Part shown: positions 9,268 through 18,422 of the stretch, in pieces | Layout of the letters: each line of letters begins with the position of its first letter | How positions within the stretch are numbered: the first letter of the stretch is position 1 | Source of the DNA: Dyadobacter sp. CY345 | Lineage (GTDB): Bacteria; Bacteroidota; Bacteroidia; Cytophagales; Spirosomataceae | DNA: 64,000 bases | Assembly (NCBI RefSeq): GCF_021502725.1 | Contig: NZ_JAKFFS010000003.1 | Coordinates: 1-64,000 of the forward strand | Reading direction: 5' to 3' | Position numbers and translations under genes: made by a program | Notes under the pieces: generated by a model | Seen by the model: only the letters and a program-made list of their open reading frames with translations | Databases searched by the model: none | Told to the model about the DNA's origin: nothing

Positions 9268-9340
9268 TCGTTCGAATGGGTGGAAATTGCTGTCCATCTA
9301 CTTTATTCGTGTGTTGGATTAACACGAGCCTAATCATTTT

Positions 9341-11038
9341 ATGTTTCAAGCTTTCCTAAACTTTGCCAGGACAAAAACCTGGCTGGCAGTAATTTTTTGC
9401 ATAATTCCTGTACTTATTTATTTTTTGGTATTTAAAGTAATTGCTTTGAATATCAATTATATAGCTTTCGATGACATCCTGATTTTAGGTATTATCCCGG
9501 GTTTTGAAGACGCCTCCTGGCCTGACCGCTGGAAACGGCTTACCGAACTTTTTCCGGAACACAGGCTCGTTTTTTCCCGTTCCATTATTCTTTTGCTCCA
9601 TTCGATTTTTGGAAAGATTAATATGGTTTGGCCGATGATCGTGGCCAATATTTGCTGGACGGCCTGCGCATTCGTTTTTTACAAGGCATTTCGATATTTC
9701 CGTCTTTCAGTATGGTACTTTGTGCCAGTGATGTGGCTTTGGTTCTCAATCCAGTCATTTGAAAATATTTTTTGGGGTGTAAGTTCACTTTGTAATTTCG
9801 GCGTTCTGCTGTTTGTTTTGAGCTCACTTTATTTTGCTACACACCATCCGAAAAAACACTATATCGCTATTGTTTTCGCAGTTCTGGCGACTTTTACTTA
9901 CGGAAACGGACTTATGGTTTTTCCGGTTATCGGATTAATTGCCTGGCTTATGGGCCGCAAAAGAGATTTTGTCATCACTGTGCTGGTAATGGGAATTGTT
10001 GCGGTTATTTATTTTATAGACTTTACGCCAATCACGCAAAACCTTGATTTTTCTAACCCGCAGCAAGTCAAAGAAGGTTTTCTGGGATACTTCGGATTTA
10101 TTGGCTCCATTGCGACGATTTCTGCTTATGATGCGGCAAATTCAGTTTTGATGACGGCTGTTGCGGCAGGATTTATTATGATTGCCGCTCTTATCTATTT
10201 GTTCAGGAAACAGTGGATTTTGCTATGGAATGCAGCCTGGGGAAAAACGCCATATTTAAATTCAGGAGCATTATTTTCATTGGGAATCGCAGCTTTTGTA
10301 GCCATTACCACACTCGCGTTGGTATATAAACGTATCCCCACTGATACTTTTGAAGGGATGTTTAAGGGCCGTTACCGGATGTATTCGGCACTTTGGTGTA
10401 TTGCTCTTTATTTTGGGTTACTATCCCTGACGTCAAGGCCTTCGCTACGTTTTTCAGTTGTCGCTATCGTGCCCTTTGTCATTTTTCTAAACCTGATCAT
10501 CCTTCATAGCAATTTTGCTTTGGCAATTAATAACCGTCGCATGGCCATTGTTCAGGAATTCAACGCACGGTACAATGCAGACTGGTTAGGCGTAAAAATG
10601 TTTTCGATGGATCAGGCACGTTTTGAAAAAATACGAGCCTATTATAATTCAGAAGATCCGTTGGCGGAAGGCTGGAGTCCTCGTTTAGCAACAGATTCGA
10701 TACCATGTCCGAAGGTTTATGAGCCTGATACGGTTAAAAAAGACGGTAGTTATATTGTTGTAAATTTCGAAAGAGACTTCTTCCCGGCAGAAAAAAATTA
10801 TTCCGATGGCGCTTATGTGATACTCAAATCGGCGGAGCATACCTACACATCTGCACAAACGCAATATCCGGTTCCGCTGAAAACCACGCTTCGCAGGTTT
10901 ATGTATTTTAATAAGGGAGCCTATGTAAATTTTCACTCGGCAACCGTAGAACCGGGCTTGTACCGGATTTATTTATTGGTGCGAAAAAACGGAGAAAATA
11001 CTATTTACTGCACGAACAAAACCTGGAAGGAAGATTAA
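9341..11038 (+). CDS. Polytopic membrane protein, GT-C glycosyltransferase-like
   Basis: A 565-residue inner-membrane protein with about 10-11 hydrophobic segments between residues 14 and 400, then a soluble C-terminal domain of about 165 residues. The first membrane segment is followed by AFDDILILG with Asp44-Asp45, the acidic pair position typical of GT-C enzymes that use lipid-linked sugars. No specific family was recognised, so a glycosyltransferase role is an inference. The C-terminal domain (STRAND-rich, ending near TIYCTNKTWKED) may be outside the membrane. It is co-directional with the secreted repeat protein and convergent with the hydroxyisourate hydrolase gene; no strong terminator is visible in the 36-bp gap. 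Confidence 0.65.
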   Translation: MFQAFLNFARTKTWLAVIFCIIPVLIYFLVFKVIALNINYIAFDDILILGIIPGFEDASWPDRWKRLTELFPEHRLVFSRSIILLLHSIFGKINMVWPMIVANICWTACAFVFYKAFRYFRLSVWYFVPVMWLWFSIQSFENIFWGVSSLCNFGVLLFVLSSLYFATHHPKKHYIAIVFAVLATFTYGNGLMVFPVIGLIAWLMGRKRDFVITVLVMGIVAVIYFIDFTPITQNLDFSNPQQVKEGFLGYFGFIGSIATISAYDAANSVLMTAVAAGFIMIAALIYLFRKQWILLWNAAWGKTPYLNSGALFSLGIAAFVAITTLALVYKRIPTDTFEGMFKGRYRMYSALWCIALYFGLLSLTSRPSLRFSVVAIVPFVIFLNLIILHSNFALAINNRRMAIVQEFNARYNADWLGVKMFSMDQARFEKIRAYYNSEDPLAEGWSPRLATDSIPCPKVYEPDTVKKDGSYIVVNFERDFFPAEKNYSDGAYVILKSAEHTYTSAQTQYPVPLKTTLRRFMYFNKGAYVNFHSATVEPGLYRIYLLVRKNGENTIYCTNKTWKED

Positions 11039-11074
11039 AAGTTTGAGTTGCAACAATAGTTTGCATCCCTTATG

Positions 11075-11482
11075 TCAGTTTCCCCTATATGTTGAATAAC
11101 CGTATGCAGAAAGTGTAATTGGTACGTGATAATGTTTGCTGTCTTTAATTTCAAAGACCACTTCGATAAAGGGGTAAAAACTCTGTATTTTCTGGCTTTT
11201 AAAATAATCTGCTGTCAAGAAGGTCAATTTGAAAATACCTTTATTAGTATTTTCAGAACTAAGAAAGTTGGAGATGCGACCATTCGCATCCGTGATTTTT
11301 TCGTCAATTACTGACCATGTTTTTTTATCTGTGTCCATCTTTTCAAGTCGGATCGGAACGCCTGATGCGGGCATACCTTTTGAAATATCAAGGATATGAC
11401 TTGATAACTGAAACGTTTTAGTCTGTGCGAAGGCGAGCGTAGTACTCAAAGCTAAACCCAGCGTGAGAATTAAGTTTTTCAT
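11075..11482 (-). CDS. uraH: 5-hydroxyisourate hydrolase (transthyretin-like), exported
   Basis: A 135-residue HIUase/transthyretin-family protein with a signal peptide (1-19, cleavage near AFAQ), so it acts in the periplasm. It opens the hydroxyisourate ring made by urate oxidation. Visible family residues: His29 (SSHILD), Arg69 (NGR), His119 (HYHVPITLS) and the C-terminal YRG signature at 132-134. The final residue is Asn135 where the family tetrapeptide is normally YRGS; a conservative-looking but notable change at an active-site strand. It starts 12 bp after the stop of the GlcG-like gene, so the two form one unit. No urate oxidase or other purine-catabolism gene is nearby. Confidence 0.88.
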   Translation of the reverse strand: MKNLILTLGLALSTTLAFAQTKTFQLSSHILDISKGMPASGVPIRLEKMDTDKKTWSVIDEKITDANGRISNFLSSENTNKGIFKLTFLTADYFKSQKIQSFYPFIEVVFEIKDSKHYHVPITLSAYGYSTYRGN

Positions 11483-11494
11483 GTGTTTTTAAGT

Positions 11495-12028
11495 TTAATT
11501 AATTTGTGTAAATATTCCCGCTGCCGAAATAGCAGCCGATTTTGCAATTAAATCGTCGTTCTCAGGGCTTCCTCCACCAGCAACGCCAATAGCACCGACC
11601 AGCTTACCATCAAACCAAAGAGGACAGCCACCACCAAGTAGCAGCAGCTCGGGTAGATTTGCCAGATTTTCTGTGTCAGGATTTGACCTGGCATTTCTTG
11701 ACAGAAGCAAGGTAGGGGTCCTGGTTGAAACCGACGTATAGGCTTTCCTTCGGGCTGCTTCCGTATTGTGTGGTCCAACATTTTCCTGGCGACTGATAAG
11801 AATGACTTGACCTGCCGCATCTAAAATCGAAATGGTGACTGCTTTCCCTAAATCGCTGGCACAAGCTCTCGCCTGCTTTACAAGTTCAACTGCTGCATCA
11901 AGTGTTAACTGATATGAAGGGCTTATATAGCTGTTTGACTGAGTAGAAACCTCTTTGCCGGGATTGACTGTTTGCGCAAGCAAAATACCTGGGAATAAGT
12001 AAACTAATATGAGCAGTTTGGCTTTCAT
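11495..12028 (-). CDS. Secreted GlcG/HbpS-type (DUF336) protein
   Basis: A 177-residue exported protein: signal peptide 1-18 (cleavage near LLAQ) then a GlcG/HbpS domain from about residue 38 to the end. Family signatures seen are LTLDAAVELVKQA, VTISILDAAGQVILISRQENV, EAARRKAYTSV and the glycine-rich GGCPLWFDGKLVGAIGVAGGGSPENDD. Some relatives bind haem; others are accessory proteins in catabolic loci, and the ligand here is unknown. It is the first gene of a two-gene unit with exported HIUase. A -7 box lies 18-25 bp upstream and an FNR-like palindrome about 50 bp upstream, next to a Crp/Fnr regulator gene. Confidence 0.85.
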   Translation of the reverse strand: MKAKLLILVYLFPGILLAQTVNPGKEVSTQSNSYISPSYQLTLDAAVELVKQARACASDLGKAVTISILDAAGQVILISRQENVGPHNTEAARRKAYTSVSTRTPTLLLSRNARSNPDTENLANLPELLLLGGGCPLWFDGKLVGAIGVAGGGSPENDDLIAKSAAISAAGIFTQIN

Positions 12029-12045
12029 TGTAAATTGTTTTTTTG

Positions 12046-12053
12046 CAAAATTA
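12046..12053 (-). promoter_or_regulatory. -7 promoter element of the GlcG-uraH unit
   Basis: The complement reads TAATTTTG, an exact TAnnTTTG. There is no TTG at the normal -33 position, which suggests an activator-dependent promoter; the palindrome at 12075-12090 is centred about 40 bp upstream of the predicted start. Confidence 0.55.
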
Positions 12054-12074
12054 CAATTTCAGTTTGCCGGAAGT

Positions 12075-12090
12075 GTTGACCTATGTCAAC
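12075..12090. promoter_or_regulatory. FNR/CRP-like palindrome, candidate operator
   Basis: GTTGAC-CTAT-GTCAAC is a perfect inverted repeat with 6-bp arms and a 4-bp spacer, close to the FNR consensus TTGAT-N4-ATCAA. It lies between the 3' end of the Crp/Fnr regulator gene and the GlcG-uraH promoter, near the class II activator position (about -40). Binding by the adjacent regulator is an inference. Confidence 0.5.
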
Positions 12091-12093
12091 GTT

Positions 12094-12699
12094 TTAAAGC
12101 CTAGATTTTGTCCTGCTTAATGTGGATGGAGAAATGCCCAGGTAGGAAGCGGCCATCTTATTGGATACCCGAAGCAAAAAGTTTGGCTGTGATTCGATAA
12201 CCCACTTTACTTTTTCCAGCGCATTAAATCCCTGAAATCCATAAATGCGTTTTTGAGCATTAACAAAACCAAGTTCAAGAATTTCTCTGTAGATTTGACT
12301 GAACTCAGGCACGGTATCTACGAGTTGAAAAAAGTCTTTCCGGGAAATTACAAGAAGTTCGGACTTTTCAATGGCCTGTAAATACTCTAGTGCTGGTCTC
12401 TGGTCAATAAAGCTGGGAAGGGCAGTTACAAACATGCCGTCAAAGGCAAAATAACGGGACGTTTCAACGCCTGCGCTGCTCACGGTAAAGAGACGGAGAC
12501 ATCCGGAATTAATGAAGTAGTAGACTTTGCAAGTCTCATCGTAATCTATCAGTAACTCTTTGCGGTGAGCTTTTAAGGGTTGAAAATAAGAACATATATC
12601 CCGAAGTTTTTCATGACCAATTTTATGTCGGTGCAATATGTAAGATGCCAAAGGCTGATATACCTGCGGTAGTTCGTTTATTGACTCTATATCAGCCAT
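12094..12699 (-). CDS. Crp/Fnr family transcriptional regulator
   Basis: A 201-residue regulator with an N-terminal cyclic-nucleotide-binding-like beta-roll (about 30-120, e.g. VYYFINSGCLRLFTV, RYFAFDGMFVTALPSF) and a C-terminal helix-turn-helix (about 175-201, VSNKMAASYLGISPSTLSRTKSRL). There is no cysteine cluster of the FNR iron-sulphur type, and the ligand-binding loop is degenerate, as in many Bacteroidota Crp-like regulators whose effector is unknown. The protein ends right after the recognition helix, so the wing is very short. The likely target is the adjacent GlcG-uraH unit through the palindrome at 12075-12090. Confidence 0.9.
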   Translation of the reverse strand: MADIESINELPQVYQPLASYILHRHKIGHEKLRDICSYFQPLKAHRKELLIDYDETCKVYYFINSGCLRLFTVSSAGVETSRYFAFDGMFVTALPSFIDQRPALEYLQAIEKSELLVISRKDFFQLVDTVPEFSQIYREILELGFVNAQKRIYGFQGFNALEKVKWVIESQPNFLLRVSNKMAASYLGISPSTLSRTKSRL

Positions 12700-12795
12700 A
12701 TAACTAGTATATTGATAATGAACGTTTCAACTGATACGACACTGGTGCCTGAATACCACCAAAATAAATAATGATCTGCAAAATCACATAAAAGC

Positions 12796-14070
12796 CTAAT
12801 ATTTATTATGAATCCCGGTCAGGATTCGTTCCACTTCTTTCCGTACTTCTGAGCTTGGCTTGGTGAAATTATTGTTCATGAAGCTGAAAACAAGTGTTTT
12901 TCCTTTCTTTGTGACAAGATAACCGCTAAGGTTAAAATTATTACTGAAACTGCCCGTTTTCGCAAAAATGAACGGCTCCCGCCCTTTGAACATATTTTTT
13001 AAACTTCCGGTGGCACCGCCGTTGGGCAGTATTTTAAACAAACGCTCCTGAGGAACTTTCACATAAATTTTCTGCAACAAAGACGTAATAGATCTTGGCG
13101 TAAAAAGATTGTAGCGGCTTAATCCCGAGCCATCCTTCCAAACCAGACTGTCAGGCATATCGCTTAAATAATTCTTCTTGGCATGTTCAATCGCCTTCTC
13201 CGTATTTAACGGCAATCCATTTGCAGAAGCATAAAGTAACATCAGCTGCTCAGCCAGCATATTGTCGCTCACCTGCATCATACGCATATATAAAGAATCC
13301 GAAGGTATACTTTTAACCGTTTGCAATTCAATAGTAAGCGGAACGTGAATAAGTTTTATTTCCTTTTTCAGCGCATGACTCAGCAGTTGAACAGTCATAG
13401 CATCCGACATATGGACCGGAATATCTCTTGTTTTTCCGGCTGCCAAAGCTTTCGGGGAATAATGAAAAGTATTTTGAAATTCCTCTCTTTTTATGCCAAC
13501 AACCGAAGTGTCCGGTTGAAGTGATTTTTCCCAGATTTTCGGTTTTACACGAAATTGTCTGTCTGTCAGGCCTGTGAATCGGGCAATATTGCCATAAACA
13601 GGCATTGGTGATATTTCTGGCTGATAGTCGTCATTATAGTCGCTCCATGCCCATCCCGGACCGTAGCGCTCATCCTGGAAATTTACGGGTGAAAAAAATA
13701 TCTGCTCTTTTCTGCTTTGTAAAAAGTCGATGACAGCACTTTTCGGCAGATCAGGATGAAATAATGACGGATCGCCGGTACCACGGATAATCAAAAGTTC
13801 GCCCCATTCCAGATATTCCAAACCAGGTAAAGAGTCACCCAGCGCACAAAGCCCTGCGTAGAAACTGAATAATTTTGTATTGGAAGCCGGATTGAAATAT
13901 TTGTCAGATTGATAAGACGCAACGGCTTTGCTGCTCGTCAGATTATTGATCGAAATACCGGTATGCTGCTGGCTTAAAACCGGAGAATTTTTTATTTCGC
14001 GTTTTAAATAATGGGAAACCGAGCAGCCAGATAATGAAAAAATCGTTAACAGAGAAAGGAGCGTGCGCAT
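12796..14070 (-). CDS. dacB: D-alanyl-D-alanine carboxypeptidase/endopeptidase (PBP4-like, S13) lipoprotein
   Basis: A 424-residue penicillin-binding protein of the S13 family, anchored as a lipoprotein (lipobox LSGC, Cys16). All three catalytic motifs are present: SNTK (Ser63, Lys66), SDN (268-270) and KTG (371-373). It trims or cross-cuts peptidoglycan stem peptides in the periplasm. It is shorter than E. coli PBP4 (477), with a reduced insert domain between SxxK and SDN. It is transcribed divergently from recQ across about 150 bp; only an imperfect -7 box (TAACTTTA) is seen. Confidence 0.93.
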   Translation of the reverse strand: MRTLLSLLTIFSLSGCSVSHYLKREIKNSPVLSQQHTGISINNLTSSKAVASYQSDKYFNPASNTKLFSFYAGLCALGDSLPGLEYLEWGELLIIRGTGDPSLFHPDLPKSAVIDFLQSRKEQIFFSPVNFQDERYGPGWAWSDYNDDYQPEISPMPVYGNIARFTGLTDRQFRVKPKIWEKSLQPDTSVVGIKREEFQNTFHYSPKALAAGKTRDIPVHMSDAMTVQLLSHALKKEIKLIHVPLTIELQTVKSIPSDSLYMRMMQVSDNMLAEQLMLLYASANGLPLNTEKAIEHAKKNYLSDMPDSLVWKDGSGLSRYNLFTPRSITSLLQKIYVKVPQERLFKILPNGGATGSLKNMFKGREPFIFAKTGSFSNNFNLSGYLVTKKGKTLVFSFMNNNFTKPSSEVRKEVERILTGIHNKY

Positions 14071-14219
14071 AGAAATCGGTTAGTACCAGTCTGTAAAGTT
14101 AATATTTTCGGCTAAAAAACGAAGAAAGCAGGTTCATAGTTTGATCAGCCACAAATTTTTTAGAAAGAATTATGGCTCCGAATTTAGTAATTTGCGAATC
14201 TTTTGACAAAACACATACG

Positions 14220-16145
14220 ATGAGTGACCTTCATGCTGTCCTGAAACAATACTGGGGCTACGACCAGTTTCGACCTGTGCAGGAAGAAGCAATCCGGTCG
14301 GTGCTGGAAGGAAATGACACACTTTTACTGCTGCCAACAGGCGGTGGAAAATCAATCTGTTTTCAGGTTCCTGTGCTTACAATGGAAGGTGTTTGCATTG
14401 TCGTAACGCCGCTTATCGCATTGATGAAGGATCAGGTCGAGCAGCTTAAACGAAGAAATATTCCTGCTGCTGCCATTCATTCGGGTATGAACCGCCATGA
14501 AATTGATATCACGCTGGATAATTGCATTCACGGGCAGACGAAGTTTCTTTACGTTTCTCCGGAGCGGTTGCGGACAGAGATCATGATTGCGCGAACCAAA
14601 CAAATGAAGGTTTGTCTGCTGGCCATCGATGAAGCGCATTGCATATCAGCCTGGGGTTATGATTTCAGGCCCTCCTATTTACTGATTGCAGAATTCAGAT
14701 TATTAATTCCGAAAGTTCCGGTCATTGCTTTAACCGCCACAGCCACAGAGCAGGTTCAGATTGATATTATTGAAAGGCTGGAAATGAAGCCAGTCAGAGT
14801 GTTCCGGCAGTCTTTTGCGCGGGCCAATTTGTCTTACTCAACATTTTTGGAGGAGAATAAAGAAAGAAAGCTGCTTCAGATCCTTAAAAATGTGCCGGGG
14901 ACAGCGATCGTTTATGTGCGAACGAGAAAGCGCACAAAAGAATTAGCAGACTGGCTCACCAAACAAGGTGTCCGCGCTTCGGGATATAACGCGGGTTTGC
15001 CATTCAAAGAGCGGTCTGACAGGCAAACGGCTTGGATTAAAAATCAGGTCCGCGTGGTTGTCGCCACGAACGCTTTTGGTATGGGGATTGACAAGCCGGA
15101 TGTGCGCGCCGTGGTTCATTTTGACTTGCCGGACAATCTCGAAGCTTATTATCAGGAAGCTGGAAGAGCTGGCCGTGATGAAAAAAAATCTTTTGCAGTT
15201 GCGCTTTATAACAAAATCGACCTCGACGAACTGGCCGAAAACGTAGAAAGGAAATACCCCCCTACGAATGTTTTAAGGAAGGTCTATCAGTCGCTGGCGA
15301 ATTATTATAAAATCCCAGTTGGGGGTGGCGAGTTTTCAGGTTACAGTTTTGATATACAAAATTTTACCGGAATATTTGGCCTGATTGTTAATGAAACACA
15401 TTTCGCTTTAAAGTTGCTGGAAGAGGAAGGTTTTATCCAGCTAAGCGAAAATTTCAACGATCCGGCCAGAATTCATTTTGAAGTGGACAACCGCCAATTA
15501 TACGATTTCCAGATACGGTATCCGGAGTTTGATTCGTTTATCAAATTGTTGTTGCGGCTGTATGGTGGAGAACTTTTTACTGAATACATCAGGATTTCTG
15601 AAACCGAGCTCGGGCAGATTTACTTCGCTCCGGAGGCAGAAATTATAAAAAAGCTGTCATTTTTGAAGGAACGCGGAATTATCGATTATGAACCACGAAG
15701 AGACAAACCGCAGCTAACATTTCTGACACCGCGATTTGATGCTGCTCAGTTACCGCTAAATGTTTTTGAAATTGAAAGAAGACGAGAGCGCGACAGACAG
15801 AAAGCAAGAGCGGTGATTCAATATGCATCCAATAAAAACCGTTGCCGCACACTACTTTTATTGGAATATTTCAATGAAATGGATGGCCATGAATGCGGAG
15901 TTTGCGATGTTTGCATAAGGGAAAAAAAGAATGAGGCGAATTCCGGGATCGATGAAGAATTAGGTAACAAAATACTGCTTTATCTCAAAGATACCGGCTC
16001 GGTAACACCCAGGTTTTTGAGCCAGATTTTTGATCATGTGCCCGAGCCGCTCTTTTTGCAAACTTTGAAATATTTGATCGAAGAAGAAATAATCCAATAC
16101 GATAACGTTGGAAAACTAAATTTAAACAGCAGATACAATTCTTGA
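14220..16145 (+). CDS. recQ: RecQ-family ATP-dependent DNA helicase
   Basis: Superfamily 2 helicase, 641 residues from the ATG at 14220. It has the RecQ zero motif (YWGYDQFRPVQEEAI), Walker A TGGGKS (about 40-45), DEAH (about 137-140) within the aromatic-rich loop, motif VI QEAGRAGRD, and a zinc module with cysteines in CRTLLLLEYF...CGVCDVC. A winged-helix-like segment follows, but no HRDC domain is visible. It acts in recombination and repair of stalled forks. An upstream in-frame ATG at 14172 adds 16 residues before the conserved domain and is less likely. The stop overlaps the TTG start of the next gene (TTGA). Confidence 0.92.
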   Translation: MSDLHAVLKQYWGYDQFRPVQEEAIRSVLEGNDTLLLLPTGGGKSICFQVPVLTMEGVCIVVTPLIALMKDQVEQLKRRNIPAAAIHSGMNRHEIDITLDNCIHGQTKFLYVSPERLRTEIMIARTKQMKVCLLAIDEAHCISAWGYDFRPSYLLIAEFRLLIPKVPVIALTATATEQVQIDIIERLEMKPVRVFRQSFARANLSYSTFLEENKERKLLQILKNVPGTAIVYVRTRKRTKELADWLTKQGVRASGYNAGLPFKERSDRQTAWIKNQVRVVVATNAFGMGIDKPDVRAVVHFDLPDNLEAYYQEAGRAGRDEKKSFAVALYNKIDLDELAENVERKYPPTNVLRKVYQSLANYYKIPVGGGEFSGYSFDIQNFTGIFGLIVNETHFALKLLEEEGFIQLSENFNDPARIHFEVDNRQLYDFQIRYPEFDSFIKLLLRLYGGELFTEYIRISETELGQIYFAPEAEIIKKLSFLKERGIIDYEPRRDKPQLTFLTPRFDAAQLPLNVFEIERRRERDRQKARAVIQYASNKNRCRTLLLLEYFNEMDGHECGVCDVCIREKKNEANSGIDEELGNKILLYLKDTGSVTPRFLSQIFDHVPEPLFLQTLKYLIEEEIIQYDNVGKLNLNSRYNS

Positions 16146-17566
16146 AAAAGCGACTTTTAAACCTTACATTATTAATAGGATTTTTGGCAAAATCCGCCTA
16201 TTCCCAACAAATTCCCGGACTGGTAACCAGCAATTACGGCGGACTTTACAGGGCTACTGAAAATCCTTCGGCTATTGCAGGTTCTCGATACAAGTTTCAG
16301 GTAAATCTGGGAACGATTGGGAGCAGTATCAACCATCGGTATTTCGTGTTCCTTGGAAAAAACTCGCTGTTTTATCCCCTGTTGGCGCCGCATTCCAAAG
16401 ATGAACTTTATGGTCGGTCGCGCACCATGGGATCGTTGACAGACAAAAATCCTATTTATCTCGCGAGTGAAATTCGCTGGCCTTCTGCCATGTTTTCAAT
16501 TGGTAAATATCAGGGTGTGGCGTTTCAATTGCGTACCCGTGGTTTTGTACAGGGAAATAATGTCCCGGATGATATCAGGGATTTATATTTCAAAAGACTG
16601 GATACCGGGATGGATGAAGTTGCACGTCAGGAATGGGGAAATTTTAATCTTGTTCAGCAGAGTTTTTCGGAATTAAGCGCATCTTACGGCGTTCAGATTT
16701 TAGATCTGGAAGCGCACAAACTACGGATTGGTACCACTGTGAAGAGAATTTTCGGAGCCAGGATTGGTTATGTCACGGGATCTGTGAATGATTTTCAGGT
16801 AAGCCGGGTTGCCGGAGGCACAGATGAAAATCAATTAATTCTGAATGATTTTTCTTATGAAAGTGGTTATAGCCAGTCAAATCAAAAAATGAAACTTGGC
16901 AATATTTTCAATTCAGATAAGTATGCAGCAGGCTGGGCCTACGATCTGGGTGCGACTTACGAGTTGGGCGATTATTGGCATAATGAAGACGAAGCATTTG
17001 ATCAAAGTCCAACTTATCTGCTCCGTTTGGCTGCTTCCTTAACAGATGTTGGTTCAATAAAATATAAAACACAAAACAGCAGAGTCGTTAGCGGATTTCA
17101 GGAGCAGGCTGTTATAGGGCAAAAGGAACTGGAAATAATAGGAAACGAAGGAGCAGACGGACTAATGAATTTATATCCTGAAACTTCTGATACCACGTTT
17201 AACAGGAATGTAAAGCTTCCGCAGGCCATGCATCTGGAAGCGGATATTCAACTTGTAAAAGGATTTTTTGTAACACTGGCGCAAACGAAAAGGTATAAAC
17301 CAAGAACTGATAACCCGCTTGATTTGACGCAGCCAAATGTGTTTACAATCACACCAAGATTTGAAGATGAGGATTCAGACTTTGCCTTTCCGATTTCATT
17401 TATAAAAGGAAATAAACGTGTTTCCCTGGGCGCAATGGCTCACTTCGGGCCATTCTTTGTTGGTTTCAGTAATATCAACGGGCTGGTAAAAAAGGGCGGA
17501 GCGAGAGGCAGTATGGCTTATGTAGGCTTTTCAGTCTGGAAATTGAAGGGGTGGAAGAAGGGGTAA
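16142..17566 (+). CDS. DUF5723 family outer-membrane protein
   Basis: A 474-residue exported protein with a signal peptide (about 1-21, cleavage near AYSQ) and beta-rich sequence typical of the Bacteroidota DUF5723 family, which is predicted to form an outer-membrane barrel. The conserved N-terminus after cleavage reads NYGGLYRATENPSAIAGSRYKFQVN. It starts at TTG 16142, overlapping the recQ stop by four bases (TTGA), so the genes are probably translationally coupled although their functions are unrelated. No obvious terminator follows in the 266-bp gap before higA, which holds no other recognisable feature. Confidence 0.8.
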   Translation: MKKRLLNLTLLIGFLAKSAYSQQIPGLVTSNYGGLYRATENPSAIAGSRYKFQVNLGTIGSSINHRYFVFLGKNSLFYPLLAPHSKDELYGRSRTMGSLTDKNPIYLASEIRWPSAMFSIGKYQGVAFQLRTRGFVQGNNVPDDIRDLYFKRLDTGMDEVARQEWGNFNLVQQSFSELSASYGVQILDLEAHKLRIGTTVKRIFGARIGYVTGSVNDFQVSRVAGGTDENQLILNDFSYESGYSQSNQKMKLGNIFNSDKYAAGWAYDLGATYELGDYWHNEDEAFDQSPTYLLRLAASLTDVGSIKYKTQNSRVVSGFQEQAVIGQKELEIIGNEGADGLMNLYPETSDTTFNRNVKLPQAMHLEADIQLVKGFFVTLAQTKRYKPRTDNPLDLTQPNVFTITPRFEDEDSDFAFPISFIKGNKRVSLGAMAHFGPFFVGFSNINGLVKKGGARGSMAYVGFSVWKLKGWKKG

Positions 17567-17832
17567 TTATGTCTCATTTCAAAGTTGATAAATTTCCTAA
17601 TTCCTCTTTTATTGTCAGAAAGTTAACTTAAAAATACGTTCCTTCATTGATATTATCCGAAGGTATAGTAGAAACTTCTAATGAGTTTTTCGTATTCTTT
17701 CTCCATACTTTTCCTTCAGAATATTTGGCAAAAAAATGGAATATTAAGCTTCCATATTATTTTTCAATGTAAGATATAAAGGCAAAGTTGGTTCTGGTGA
17801 AATTAGAGAATTTAGAGGAGATTTGTGCCTAT

Positions 17833-18129
17833 TTAAACTGCCTGTGGCAGAATACGATGAATTCCCTGGACACGGCCGCTGCTTTTAACTTTCCAGATAT
17901 CAAAGTTTTTCTGCATGTCAAGCCAAAATTCTGCGTTGATTCCAAATCCACTTTCAAGCCGTACCGCCATTTCAGCAGATATAGAAGATGTTTCATTAAC
18001 AATTTCTGATAACTGTTTCCTGCTAACGTTTAATTCCCGGGCTGCTTTTGTGATCGATATTTTCATTTCTTTTAAAACATCTTCCCGCAGAATGGCACCA
18101 GGGTGTACCGGTTTCATTTCACTTACCAT
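17833..18129 (-). CDS. higA: HigA-family antitoxin
   Basis: A 98-residue XRE-type helix-turn-helix protein with the addiction-module opening PVHPGAILREDVLKEMKIS and the DNA-binding core TKAARELNVSRKQLSEIVNE, followed by SAEMAVRLESGFGINAEFWLDMQKNFDIWKV. It neutralises the HigB-type toxin encoded immediately upstream (11-bp gap) and is expected to repress the shared promoter. The order toxin-first is the hallmark of higBA modules. Met5 is an alternative start with the more typical family N-terminus (MKPVHPG). Confidence 0.93.
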   Translation of the reverse strand: MVSEMKPVHPGAILREDVLKEMKISITKAARELNVSRKQLSEIVNETSSISAEMAVRLESGFGINAEFWLDMQKNFDIWKVKSSGRVQGIHRILPQAV

Positions 18130-18140
18130 TATTGTATATT

Positions 18141-18422
18141 TTAGTGATAATCAATATAGTTGATATCAAATACATTCTGTTCTTCGAAGCGGAATACAAT
18201 CCGATAATGGCCTGTAACCCAAATTCCCCAGTATCCTTTCAAATCACCGCTTAATTGATGTAACCGATAACCTGGAATTGCTTTGATCGGATCGAGTGTT
18301 TTTGCGGCGTTTAAAACCGACAAAATGCGACTGATTTTTTCTATTTGTTCCGCAGGTAGTTTGGAAGGATTATTCTTTTCCCAAAGTAACCTAAGCCCCT
18401 TATGCGCAATGGTTTCAATCAT
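18141..18422 (-). CDS. higB: HigB-family (RelE/ParE superfamily) toxin
   Basis: A 93-residue protein matching HigB toxins, which are ribosome-dependent mRNA interferases. The core GYRLHQLSGDLKGYWGIWVTGHYRIVFRF carries the basic and aromatic residues expected of the family. It precedes higA in one unit. Its promoter is nearly perfect and so close to the ATG that the transcript may be leaderless (see 18428-18471). Activity cannot be judged from sequence, but the frame is intact and full length. Confidence 0.92.
   Translation of the reverse strand: MIETIAHKGLRLLWEKNNPSKLPAEQIEKISRILSVLNAAKTLDPIKAIPGYRLHQLSGDLKGYWGIWVTGHYRIVFRFEEQNVFDINYIDYH

Noticed and set aside
12075..12090. Terminator of the Crp/Fnr gene
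   Set aside because: Only 6-bp arms, a 4-base loop and no U-tract; the form matches a protein-binding palindrome better.
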